From Planctomycetota bacterium (GTDB taxonomy: Bacteria > Planctomycetota > Phycisphaerae > WQYP01): a stretch of 15,327 nucleotides of DNA. The position numbers and the translations under genes are program-made. Under the pieces are notes generated by a model. The model was not told the origin of the DNA. It saw only the letters and a list, made by a program, of their open reading frames with translations, and did not search any database. The stretch lies in NCBI GenBank assembly GCA_021785155.1, contig JAJYGE010000322.1:1-15327 (forward strand). The letters run 5' to 3'. This document shows, in pieces, positions 1 to 6,901 of the stretch. Numbering within the stretch: position 1 is the stretch's first letter; each line of letters starts with the position of its first letter.

Positions 1-8
1 AATCTTCT

Positions 9-42
9 CCCTCCTGGCACTTTTGTAATCTGCACCTCCTTT
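9..42 (-). promoter_or_regulatory. Two strong Shine-Dalgarno sequences, probable divergent gene start off the left edge
   Basis: Read on the minus strand, AAAGGAGGTG lies at 42-33 and AGGAGGG at 15-9. Both match the anti-SD of 16S rRNA very well. After the second, seven bases (9 to 3) lead to a TT at the window end, so a TTG start would fit if the next base outside is G. A GTG at 20-18 sits 12 bases after the first SD, which is rather far, but it is another candidate start. No coding sequence can be read because the window ends here. The inference is a minus-strand gene divergent from lpd. Confidence 0.35.
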
Positions 43-69
43 GGTTAAACACCGTCCGCGGCTGGAAAA

Positions 70-87
70 TTCAGTTAATTAACTGAA
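70..87. promoter_or_regulatory. Perfect 18-bp palindrome, candidate operator
   Basis: TTCAGTTAATTAACTGAA reads identically on both strands. It sits 87 bases upstream of the lpd start and just upstream of the candidate lpd promoter, in what looks like a divergent intergenic region. The heptamer AATTAAC, part of the palindrome (77-83), recurs at 89-95, a 12-bp period. Perfect symmetry of this length is typical of a site for a dimeric repressor or activator. I do not recognise the consensus as that of any named regulator. Confidence 0.4.
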
Positions 88-104
88 CAATTAACCCAAT
101 GGAT

Positions 105-134
105 TTGCGGGGGGGGGATTTGTTCGCATACAAT
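105..134 (+). promoter_or_regulatory. Candidate lpd promoter with a nine-G tract in the spacer
   Basis: A TTGCGG -35-like box (105-110) and a TACAAT -10-like box (129-134) are separated by 18 bases. A run of nine G (109-117) begins in the last two bases of the -35 box and fills the first part of the spacer. Transcription would start near 141, giving a leader of about 33 bases before the lpd RBS. The -10 matches TATAAT at 5 of 6 positions and the -35 matches TTGACA at 3 of 6. The call rests on pattern and position only. Confidence 0.3.
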
Positions 135-173
135 TCACTTTCACGGTCAATGGTGGCCGGGCAGGAGTGATTT

Positions 174-1565
174 GTGGCTGAAGAAACATTTGATCTGGTG
201 ATTGTCGGTTCGGGTCCCGCAGGATATGTTGCGGCGGTACGGGCGGGGCAGCTTGGAAAGAAAGTGGCCTGTGTGGAACGCTCTGAGTTGGGGGGAATAT
301 GCTTAAATTGGGGGTGCATTCCGACCAAGGCCCTGATTCAGGACGCCCATTTCATGCATCAGATGCACCGGGCCGCAACGGATTATGGTATTACGGTGGG
401 CACAGAAAAAATGCAATGGGACAAAATTGTCGCGCGCAGCCGATCCGTCGCGGTGACCATGAGCAAGGGCATTGAATTCCTGTTCAAGAAAAATAAAGTC
501 ACAAAATTTTCCGGCACCGGCTTTATTCCCAAGTCGGGTGTGGTGGAAGTTCGCGATGACAAAGGTACCGTGACCAACACGCTGCAAACCTCCAGAATTC
601 TGATTTGCACCGGCGCGCGCAGCCGGGATTTGCCGGGAATCAAGCCGGACGGAAAAAGAATTGTCACCAGCCGCGAGGCGATGATCCTGCCGAAAATTCC
701 GGGCAAAATGCTGATTATCGGTGCCGGAGCCATCGGCGTGGAATTTGCCTACGTGTACAACGCCTTCGGCACACAGGTGACACTGGTGGAAATGCTGCCC
801 CATATTCTGCCCATTGAGGATGTGGATGTCAGCACACGCCTGGAAGCTATTTTCAAAAAGCGGGGAATTGATGTGCGCACCAACACTAAAACCGAACGCG
901 TGGAAGTGACATCGGACGGGGTGGCGGTAACCGTGTCCCGTGATGGCAAAAGCGAAACCATCAACGTTGATCTGGTGCTGCTGGCGGTGGGTGTGACGGG
1001 CAATGTCGAAAATCTTTTTGCCCCCAATGCCACGCCGATGATAGCGCGCGGAGCCATTCAGGTCGACAAGACTTTCAAAACGTCCGTGGATGGAATTTAT
1101 GCCGCCGGCGATGTCATTGGCCCCCCATGGTTGGCGCATGTGGCCAGCATGGAAGCGACGATTGCGGTGGAACGAATGTTTGACGTCAACACCCGGGAAA
1201 TGGATTACACCACGATACCCGGATGCACCTATTGCTATCCTCAGGTGGCCAGTGTGGGGCTGACGGAAAAACAGTGCCAGGAAAAATCACTTGATTACGA
1301 GGTGGGCAAATATAATTTTTCGGCCAATGGCAAAGCTCAGGCCATGGGCGAGCCTGATGGTTTTGTCAAACTTATTTTTGATAAAAAATATGGTGAATTG
1401 CTGGGCGCACATTTGTTGGGCGCCGAAGCCACGGAAATGCTGGCGGAATTGGTGCTGGCCCGTCGGCTGGAGGCTACACGGGCGGAAATCGCATCCACCA
1501 TTCACGCCCATCCAACGCTTTCCGAAGCGGTGATGGACGCGGCGATGGTCGAAGGCGCACACTGA
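174..1565 (+). CDS. lpdA: Dihydrolipoyl dehydrogenase (E3)
   Basis: This FAD flavoprotein reoxidises dihydrolipoamide on the E2 subunits (or H-protein) of pyruvate, 2-oxoglutarate and branched-chain 2-oxoacid dehydrogenases or the glycine cleavage system, passing electrons to NAD+ in the cytoplasm. Visible are the N-terminal FAD dinucleotide fold (VIVGSGPAGYVAA, from residue 9), the redox disulfide in GGICLNWGCIPTK (Cys43, Cys48), and the NAD fold MLIIGAGAIGVEFAYVY near residue 180. The FAD-contacting IYAAGDVIG follows, and the C-terminal catalytic pair is in HPTLSE (His446, Glu451). The length of 463 aa is normal for the family. The start is GTG at 174, chosen because GCAGGAG (161-167) ends six bases upstream and the Rossmann strand begins at once. 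No E1 or E2 gene is visible, so which complex it serves is unknown. lepB follows on the same strand after 168 bases. Confidence 0.95.
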   Translation: MAEETFDLVIVGSGPAGYVAAVRAGQLGKKVACVERSELGGICLNWGCIPTKALIQDAHFMHQMHRAATDYGITVGTEKMQWDKIVARSRSVAVTMSKGIEFLFKKNKVTKFSGTGFIPKSGVVEVRDDKGTVTNTLQTSRILICTGARSRDLPGIKPDGKRIVTSREAMILPKIPGKMLIIGAGAIGVEFAYVYNAFGTQVTLVEMLPHILPIEDVDVSTRLEAIFKKRGIDVRTNTKTERVEVTSDGVAVTVSRDGKSETINVDLVLLAVGVTGNVENLFAPNATPMIARGAIQVDKTFKTSVDGIYAAGDVIGPPWLAHVASMEATIAVERMFDVNTREMDYTTIPGCTYCYPQVASVGLTEKQCQEKSLDYEVGKYNFSANGKAQAMGEPDGFVKLIFDKKYGELLGAHLLGAEATEMLAELVLARRLEATRAEIASTIHAHPTLSEAVMDAAMVEGAH

Positions 1566-1733
1566 CATATCAGGTTGAATGGTGCTATTGTATCGTCATG
1601 ATAGCGCTGGATTGTCAATCTGATCGTTGACGTTGGGACGCCACGGCCCCAGCCTTCCGCTGTATCGGCGCAATGATGCGCCAAACGGCATGGCGACGGA
1701 ACAAGGTTGCAAAGAGATTAAAAAAGGACGGGC

Positions 1734-3548
1734 ATGGAATCGGATAACAACCCACTGTTGAATAATCCCAATATGCCGCCGATTCCTTTACAATCGGCGG
1801 CGACTCCAATCACACCTGTGGCGCAGGCGGCGTCGGAGCCGACGGTTGTGCCGGTTCAGCGGGCTTCCTCTGGTCGCCGACATTCCCATCCGAATCCGGG
1901 AATCCGTGAAACACTGGAAACCGTGATTCTGGCTCTTATTTTAGCCTTTACGTTTCGCACATTTTGTGTTGAAGCATTTGTGATCCCCACCGGATCCATG
2001 GCCCCAACCCTCAGCGGAGCCCATTTTCGCGCGGTTTGCCCAATGTGCGGCTACACGTTCAACGTCAATGCCAATGTGGATCGGCAATGGCTGACCTTCC
2101 GTGATCCGGGAACGGGCCAAATTGAATCCACACTTGTGCGGCTCGCCAACGGTGAACTGACCAATCCATACGCGATACCCGCTCCGGATTATTCCATGTG
2201 TCCCAACTGCCATTTTCAGATACCGGCTGATGAACTGCGCGGGAAACCCATTGTCAAGCGCATTTACAGTACCAGCAATTCGACCCACACGCTGCATTTT
2301 CCATACACCTACAATGGTGATCGCATATTGGTCATGAAATATCTTTATTGGTTTGCCCCGCCCAAACGCTGGAATGTCGTGGTGTTCCGTGAACCGATGT
2401 TCGGCAAGCAGAACTTTATCAAGCGTCTTGTCGGTTTGCCGGGCAATACCCTGGAAATCGTCAATGGCGATGTGTTTATCGATGGCAAAATAGCCCATAA
2501 GCCGGTACATGTCGAAAAAGCCATGCTGCAGGTGGTATACAACAATGATTTTTATCCGCTGGATGCCGGGCAGGAACGCATGAACGGCAACCGCTGGAGC
2601 AATCCCTGGGTCGGTGAGCCGCAAACCAGCGACGCTGGAAAATGGTTCACTGGCGGGCCGGTAATTAGCTTTTCCAGCGGGGATCCGGACGCCGTCGGGC
2701 ATTTGGCGTTTATTCAACGTAACAGCTACCTCTATAATGATCTGGGCTACAACGCCAATCCCTATTGGAATGGGCACCATATTGTCGGCAACCTGTATCT
2801 GCGAACCGTCTGGATATCACATTCCGCCGCTTGTGCCGTACGCATGACGCTTGGCCCGGCTACCAACCGTTTTCGGGTAACATTGGCCCACGATGGCACC
2901 TTAAAACTTTATCAATGGGATACGGCCAACAGTACGTATGTTCCCATTGGTGCAAAAAACATGAGCATTTTCCATGCGCCCTCGGCGCTGCACCCCGGAG
3001 AGCCCTATCGTTTGGCAATAAGTAACACACAGCACGAAGCCCGCTTCTGGATTAACGGCAAACTCATGCTGCAATACGCGGCACCGTGGACGCTTCAGGA
3101 TGCGTTGGCCGTGGCGCACACGCGTGAGGTAACCGGTGAACAGGAAACGCCGAAGATACAAATAGATGTCACCGGTGCCTGTACCTTACGCCACCTGCTG
3201 CTGATGCGGGATATTTACTACACGCAGATGAAAATTCGTTTTCCCTATAATAGTTCCGTTAATCCCGGCGGCACCGAGCCGGGCACGGGTACCATGGGGC
3301 ATCCGATTACCCTCAAAAAAGGCCAGTATTTCATGCTCGGCGATAATTCCAATGACAGCGAAGATTCCCGGGCGTGGTATCGCGTGGAACCGGTGCTGCG
3401 CAAGATGCACCTGCCCCTGGGAGTGGTACCGCAGCGCTATATTCTGGGGCGGGCCTTCATGGTTTATTGGCCCGCCGGCTTCCGCCCGATGCGTGCCGTC
3501 AACTGGGCCATTATTCCCAACATTGGCCGCATGAGATTCATCCGCTGA
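1734..3548 (+). CDS. lepB: Signal peptidase I, oversized, with cysteine-pair and beta-rich insertions
   Basis: This membrane-bound serine-lysine protease (family S26) removes signal peptides from exported preproteins on the outer face of the inner membrane. After a Pro/Ala-rich cytoplasmic tail (1-55) comes one transmembrane segment (about 61-83). Next is box B IPTGSMAPTL with nucleophile Ser88, then the general-base Lys230 in FIKRLVGLPGN, and finally GDNSNDSEDSRAW (536-548) followed by a C-terminal GRAFMVYWP strand. At 604 aa it is nearly twice E. coli LepB (324 aa). The extra length is in two places. Residues 100-165, right after the Ser box, carry CPMC (102-105) and CPNC (156-159), a zinc-ribbon-like layout. 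Residues about 265-500 hold a beta-rich stretch (HDGTLKLYQWD, RFWINGKLMLQY) resembling a concanavalin/LamG-like fold. The start is ATG with AAGGA seven bases upstream. Catalytic residues are intact, so it should be active. The insert fold is my inference. Confidence 0.9.
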   Translation: MESDNNPLLNNPNMPPIPLQSAATPITPVAQAASEPTVVPVQRASSGRRHSHPNPGIRETLETVILALILAFTFRTFCVEAFVIPTGSMAPTLSGAHFRAVCPMCGYTFNVNANVDRQWLTFRDPGTGQIESTLVRLANGELTNPYAIPAPDYSMCPNCHFQIPADELRGKPIVKRIYSTSNSTHTLHFPYTYNGDRILVMKYLYWFAPPKRWNVVVFREPMFGKQNFIKRLVGLPGNTLEIVNGDVFIDGKIAHKPVHVEKAMLQVVYNNDFYPLDAGQERMNGNRWSNPWVGEPQTSDAGKWFTGGPVISFSSGDPDAVGHLAFIQRNSYLYNDLGYNANPYWNGHHIVGNLYLRTVWISHSAACAVRMTLGPATNRFRVTLAHDGTLKLYQWDTANSTYVPIGAKNMSIFHAPSALHPGEPYRLAISNTQHEARFWINGKLMLQYAAPWTLQDALAVAHTREVTGEQETPKIQIDVTGACTLRHLLLMRDIYYTQMKIRFPYNSSVNPGGTEPGTGTMGHPITLKKGQYFMLGDNSNDSEDSRAWYRVEPVLRKMHLPLGVVPQRYILGRAFMVYWPAGFRPMRAVNWAIIPNIGRMRFIR

Positions 3549-3719
3549 TCAATGCAGGCCATCAACGCGGTTGCTTACGTGTTCCGCGTATTGGGGCATT
3601 TCTCTATATATCCCCGAATGATTTCCCCATATCCTGGCAGGGCGTGGCACGTACTGGGAGGACGGAATGGCCCAATCCCCCTCGCGGCTCGTACAACGTA
3701 TGGAACCGCCCGCTATGGT

Positions 3720-5426
3720 TTATGTTCCACCGCCGGTGGGGGCATACGGATTTTTCAGAACCGCACCGGTATCGGCGCTGGTGACCATACTGGCGTATCG
3801 GCCCAAATAGCCATGCTGGATTTTGGGCTCGGGCGGTCGCCACTGCTTCCGGCGGCGATCCAGTTCTTCCGCGGATAAGCGCATATTGAGTTGTCGTCCG
3901 GGAATGTCAATGTCAATGATATCCCCGGGCCGCACCAGCGCAATAGGGCCGCCAGCCGCGGCTTCCGGCGAAACGTGACCAATACATGCGCCGCGGGTGC
4001 CGCCGGAGAAGCGTCCATCTGTAACAAGCGCCACAGACTCCCCCAGACCGCGCCCCATGATGTTCGCGGTCGGTGCCAACATTTCCTGCATTCCCGGGCC
4101 ACCCTGCGGGCCTTCGTATCGGATGATAACCACATCGCCGGATTTAACTTTTCCTTGAAGAATGCCGGCGGCGGCGGATTCTTCGGATTCAAAGATATTG
4201 GCCGGGCCGGAGAATTTCAGCATGTTGGCCGCCACGCCACCGGCTTTGATGACCGAGCCGTTGGGGGCCAGGTTGCCAAAGAGAACCGCCAGGCCGCCCT
4301 GTTGGGAATAGGCCTGCTCCAGTGGACGAATCACCGCCGCATCGTGGACCTCCGCCGCAGCGATGTTTTCTCCCAGACTTTGACCCGTTACGGTGATGCA
4401 GTCGGTGTGCAGGACGCCCTGCTTGCCATTGATGGTTTTAAGAATGGCGCTGATACCCCCGGCTCTGTCGATATCTTCCATGTGATGAATGCCGGCCGGA
4501 GCAACTTTGCATATATGCGGCACGCGAGCCGCAATTTCATTAAGAGATCCTAAATCGAATGGACAACCCGCCTCATAGGCCACCGCCAGCGCATGCAGGA
4601 CGGTATTGCTTGATCCACCCATCGCCATGTCCAGCGCAAAAGCGTTTTCAAACGCCTTTCGGCTGAGAATATCCCGTGGGCGGATATTTCTTCGCACCAG
4701 CTCGACAATCGTCCGGCCAACCCACTGGAATAAAGCGTCGCGGCGCGGGTCGGTAGCCAGAATTGTGCCGTTCCCCGGCAGCGCCAATCCCAGGGCTTCG
4801 CACAGACAGTTCATGCTGTTGGCCGTGAACATGCCGGAACAGGAACCACAGGTCGGGCAGGCATTGATTTCAATTTCGGTGAGTTCCTTTTCAGTGGCTT
4901 TGCCGGCGGACAATCGTCCCACCCCCTCAAAGACGCTGATAAGGTCAATAACGCGCCCGGTGGATGGTTGGACGCCGGCCCGCATCGGGCCGCCGGAAAC
5001 AAATACCGTCGGGATATTCACCCGCGCCGCGGCCATCATCATTCCGGGTACAATTTTGTCGCAATTGGGAATGCACACCATGCCGTCAAAGCAGTGCGCG
5101 CGGAGCATGGTTTCAACACAATCGGCGATCAGTTCGCGGCTGGGAAGCGAATATTTCATTCCCCCATGGCCCATGGCGATACCGTCATCGACACCAATTG
5201 TATTGAATTCAAACGGAACGCCACCGGCATCCCGCACCGCCCGGCGAACCTTCTGGCCCACGACATCCAGATGTGCGTGTCCAGGAATAATCTGCACGAA
5301 ACTGTTGGCTACGGCTATAAAGGGTTTGTCCCAGTCGGATTCATCACGAATCACGCCCGTAGCGCGAAGCAGACTGCGATGTGGAGCGCGAATTGTTCCG
5401 CGTTTAATTGTATCACTGATAGCCAA
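3720..5426 (-). CDS. ilvD: Dihydroxy-acid dehydratase
   Basis: IlvD dehydrates 2,3-dihydroxy-isovalerate and 2,3-dihydroxy-3-methylvalerate to the 2-oxoacid precursors of valine, leucine and isoleucine, using an Fe-S cluster and Mg2+ in the cytoplasm. Diagnostic motifs are [34 protein letters not shown] (cluster Cys122, numbered from the TTG) and [17 protein letters not shown] (Cys190-196), with a C-terminal [10 protein letters not shown]. The first motif lacks the extra Cys of the [2Fe-2S] subclass, so this resembles the oxygen-sensitive [4Fe-4S] E. coli type. I chose TTG at 5426 because AGGAG (5438-5434) lies seven bases upstream and the protein then begins [10 protein letters not shown], as expected of the family. 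An in-frame ATG at 5456 would add ten residues but has no SD. Length from the TTG is 568 aa. It is convergent with lepB (171-base gap) and downstream of coaD across a repeat-bearing gap. Confidence 0.95.
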   Translation of the reverse strand: MAISDTIKRGTIRAPHRSLLRATGVIRDESDWDKPFIAVANSFVQIIPGHAHLDVVGQKVRRAVRDAGGVPFEFNTIGVDDGIAMGHGGMKYSLPSRELIADCVETMLRAHCFDGMVCIPNCDKIVPGMMMAAARVNIPTVFVSGGPMRAGVQPSTGRVIDLISVFEGVGRLSAGKATEKELTEIEINACPTCGSCSGMFTANSMNCLCEALGLALPGNGTILATDPRRDALFQWVGRTIVELVRRNIRPRDILSRKAFENAFALDMAMGGSSNTVLHALAVAYEAGCPFDLGSLNEIAARVPHICKVAPAGIHHMEDIDRAGGISAILKTINGKQGVLHTDCITVTGQSLGENIAAAEVHDAAVIRPLEQAYSQQGGLAVLFGNLAPNGSVIKAGGVAANMLKFSGPANIFESEESAAAGILQGKVKSGDVVIIRYEGPQGGPGMQEMLAPTANIMGRGLGESVALVTDGRFSGGTRGACIGHVSPEAAAGGPIALVRPGDIIDIDIPGRQLNMRLSAEELDRRRKQWRPPEPKIQHGYLGRYASMVTSADTGAVLKNPYAPTGGGT

Positions 5427-5433
5427 AATTAAT

Positions 5434-5438
5434 CTCCT
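5434..5438 (-). promoter_or_regulatory. Shine-Dalgarno sequence that fixes the ilvD TTG start
   Basis: AGGAG on the minus strand is followed by a seven-base spacer and TTG at 5426-5424. The longer reading from ATG 5456 would place this SD inside the coding sequence and has no SD of its own. Confidence 0.65.
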
Positions 5439-5573
5439 GTTCCGGCCTGATGTCATCGTCGGAAAAATAATTTTCCCGTGACCTGTATTTACGGGGCAAC
5501 CCGTACATCAATAATCATATCCGCTCACTGTCGGATCGCATCGGGTCTCCGCATTCAAAACGATACCATCGTA

Positions 5574-5683
5574 CTAAGTAGGAACGCAGAATGATTACAA
5601 CCTTGCCAAGTGTTGTAAATTACTTATTAAGCATGGGGTAAGTGCCGTCCTGGCGGCTGCATCCATTTTGCGTTCCTACTTAG
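5574..5683. repeat. 110-bp inverted-repeat element, MITE-like, in the coaD-ilvD gap
   Basis: The left arm CTAAGTAGGAACGCAGAATG (5574-5593) and the right arm, reverse-complemented, CTAAGTAGGAACGCAAAATG (5664-5683) match at 19 of 20 positions. The 70-base interior holds two smaller hairpins: TTACAAC/GTTGTAA (5595-5601 with 5612-5618) and GCCG/CGGC (5644-5657). No ORF is present. The size, near-perfect terminal inverted repeats and intergenic place fit a miniature transposable element, or else a structured RNA or attenuator in the ilvD leader. I cannot see an obvious target-site duplication. The arms do not resemble the end of the insertion sequence at the right edge of the window. Confidence 0.6.
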
Positions 5684-5743
5684 CTGTCTCCGCGGCCCCG
5701 GGGTGGACGTTCTGTTTAATTCGCGGCACGCTTCCGATCCCTG

Positions 5744-6283
5744 TTATCGCGGTATATCCGTACGCAACTCACGAAACGGGCCAATTTTCTTATCCCGAGT
5801 TTCCGTAAGCTGTTTGATAACTTCCGGCGGCAACAGCGCGCTAAGATTTTCGAGATTACCGCCCAGCGCCGCGATCTGACGGATCAGACTGCTGGACGTG
5901 AATGCGAATCGCTCATTGGTCATAATGAACACCGTGTCCACATCCGCGACCGCGCGATTGGTCAGGGCGAGCTGAAATTCATACTGCAGATCGGTCATGT
6001 TGCGCAAGCCGCGGAGGATGGCAACGGCTTGGCGCTTCCGCACCAACTCCACGGTAAGCCCCTCATACGCCTCCACCGACACCGTAGGCAAGTCGGCCAC
6101 CAGGCGGCGGATCAGCGCCAATCGCTGGGCAACAGGAAACAACTCTAATTTATCGGGATTACGCCCGACGGCCACAATCAGATGGTCGAAAAGTTTATGC
6201 CCCCGGTGGATCACATCAAGGTGTCCCAGCGTCGGTGGATCAAACGTGCCCGGAAAAACCGCTATTTTTGAAGCTTTTGGCAT
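5744..6283 (-). CDS. coaD: Phosphopantetheine adenylyltransferase
   Basis: CoaD transfers AMP from ATP to 4'-phosphopantetheine, giving dephospho-CoA and pyrophosphate, the fourth step of CoA synthesis. It belongs to the nucleotidyltransferase superfamily. Motifs are the N-terminal GTFDPPTLGH (residues 12-21, with the ATP-binding TxGH), ILRGLRN (89-95) and the C-terminal TSSSLIR (129-135), equivalent to the usual ISSTxVR. Its 179 aa are slightly longer than the usual 160 or so, with a charged tail (TRDKKIGPFRELRTDIPR). The start ATG at 6283 is preceded by AAGGAG (6294-6289) at five bases. It is divergent from the acidic-protein/nadC/birA operon and lies 317 bases upstream of the ilvD TTG on the same strand. 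Confidence 0.95.
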   Translation of the reverse strand: MPKASKIAVFPGTFDPPTLGHLDVIHRGHKLFDHLIVAVGRNPDKLELFPVAQRLALIRRLVADLPTVSVEAYEGLTVELVRKRQAVAILRGLRNMTDLQYEFQLALTNRAVADVDTVFIMTNERFAFTSSSLIRQIAALGGNLENLSALLPPEVIKQLTETRDKKIGPFRELRTDIPR

Positions 6284-6346
6284 AAAATCTCCTTTTGAAC
6301 TCGTGCGTAAAGTCCGGCCTTACCGCAATCGGGCTTTTTACCGCCG

Positions 6347-6374
6347 ATATTATTTCCCCTTATTATGTTCAGAA
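6347..6374 (-). promoter_or_regulatory. Candidate coaD promoter
   Basis: On the minus strand, TTCTGA (6374-6369) and TAATAT (6352-6347) are separated by 16 bases, giving a leader of about 60 bases before coaD. The match to the sigma70 consensus is only moderate. It sits back to back with the candidate plus-strand promoter that begins at 6378. Confidence 0.25.
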
Positions 6375-6377
6375 CCA

Positions 6378-6405
6378 TTGACTTGTCCAAAATAGGCTGT
6401 ATTTT
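6378..6405 (+). promoter_or_regulatory. Candidate promoter of the acidic protein-nadC-birA operon
   Basis: TTGACT (6378-6383) and TATTTT (6400-6405) with a 16-base spacer form a reasonable sigma70-like promoter. It would leave a leader of about 108 bases before the ATG at 6521. In that leader, CCGGCGG (6407-6413) can pair with CCGCCGG (6433-6439), and CCGCCGGCGG (6433-6442) is itself palindromic, so the early leader may fold in alternative ways. Confidence 0.4.
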
Positions 6406-6520
6406 ACCGGCGGTTGGATTGCTCGTGGCGGGCCGCCGGCGGAATGTTTTTCGCATGTCGCGTTGATGGTTAACGCGGCAGAAACTCGGGACGACCGCGA
6501 AATATTTTGGAGAACCAGAC

Positions 6521-6901
6521 ATGGCAACATCGGGAATTGTAGAACAAGCCGTCGTGGAAATGATCGGTGCGACTGCTCTGAATGGATCGATCAGTGATTA
6601 CGGATGGTCATGCGATGGCGCTGTTTTCACGGCACCTGCGGAAAGTGGGACGCCGGCGTTGGACCTGAAAGCATCCCGCCGCAGCAATGATGTCGTGGTG
6701 CTGGCCAAGCGTCGTGCGGATGATGACGATGACGATCTGGAGGATGAGGAAGATGATGATGACGACCTGGATGATGATGACGATGAGGATGAAGATGAAG
6801 AGGACGATTTTGAGGACGATGATGTCGGCGGAGCCTACGATGATGACGATCTTGACGATGAAGATGATGACATCTTCTACGATGAAGATGATGATGAATG
6901 A
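6521..6901 (+). CDS. Small protein with a poly-Asp/Glu tail, function unknown
   Basis: I do not recognise a family. Residues 1-62 are of ordinary composition (MATSGIVEQAVVEMIGATAL, then a GSISDYGWSCDG segment). A short basic KRR (63-65) follows, then a 60-residue tail in which about 48 residues are Asp or Glu and none is basic. There is no signal peptide or membrane segment, so it should be cytoplasmic. Such tails resemble the acidic C-terminus of the RNA polymerase delta subunit and of nucleic-acid-mimicking or cation-binding proteins, but the N-terminal part shows no delta-type helix-turn-helix that I can identify. GGAG (6509-6512) precedes the ATG by eight bases, which supports real translation, and its TGA overlaps the nadC ATG by four bases. 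It is therefore the first gene of the operon and probably coupled to nadC. Confidence 0.7.
   Translation: MATSGIVEQAVVEMIGATALNGSISDYGWSCDGAVFTAPAESGTPALDLKASRRSNDVVVLAKRRADDDDDDLEDEEDDDDDLDDDDDEDEDEEDDFEDDDVGGAYDDDDLDDEDDDIFYDEDDDE
6719..6898 (+). repeat. Low-complexity GAT/GAC/GAG trinucleotide tract
   Basis: The DNA encoding the acidic tail is a degenerate run of GAT, GAC, GAA and GAG codons, for example repeated GATGAT and GATGACGATGA units. Gain or loss of whole triplets would keep the reading frame and change only the tail length. The tract runs right up to the nadC start codon. Confidence 0.6.

Noticed and set aside
303..1139. Minus-strand ORF of 278 aa opposite lpd
   Set aside because: Antisense to a clear Lpd with all motifs; His/Gly/Asn-rich composition typical of a reverse-frame shadow.
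1566..1733. Promoter or terminator between lpd and lepB
   Set aside because: Only a 5-bp stem GTCAA/TTGAC (1614-1618 with 1627-1631) and a weak TTGAAT-like box are visible, with no U-tract or convincing -10, so I could not support a call beyond the lepB RBS.
1941..2780. Minus-strand ORF of 279 aa opposite lepB
   Set aside because: Covers the catalytic serine and lysine regions of LepB in antisense; no motif of its own.
3552..3878. Small plus-strand ORFs in the lepB-ilvD convergent gap
   Set aside because: They run into the 3' end of ilvD in antisense and show no RBS or domain. The 171-base gap itself shows no clear terminator.
4606..5481. Plus-strand ORF of 291 aa opposite ilvD
   Set aside because: It lies wholly antisense to a gene with complete IlvD motifs, has a Ser/Arg/Pro-rich shadow composition and no recognisable domain.
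5595..5618. TTACAAC...GTTGTAA hairpin as a BirA operator
   Set aside because: The half-sites are in the opposite orientation to the known BirA box and the spacer is too short; better explained as part of the inverted-repeat element.
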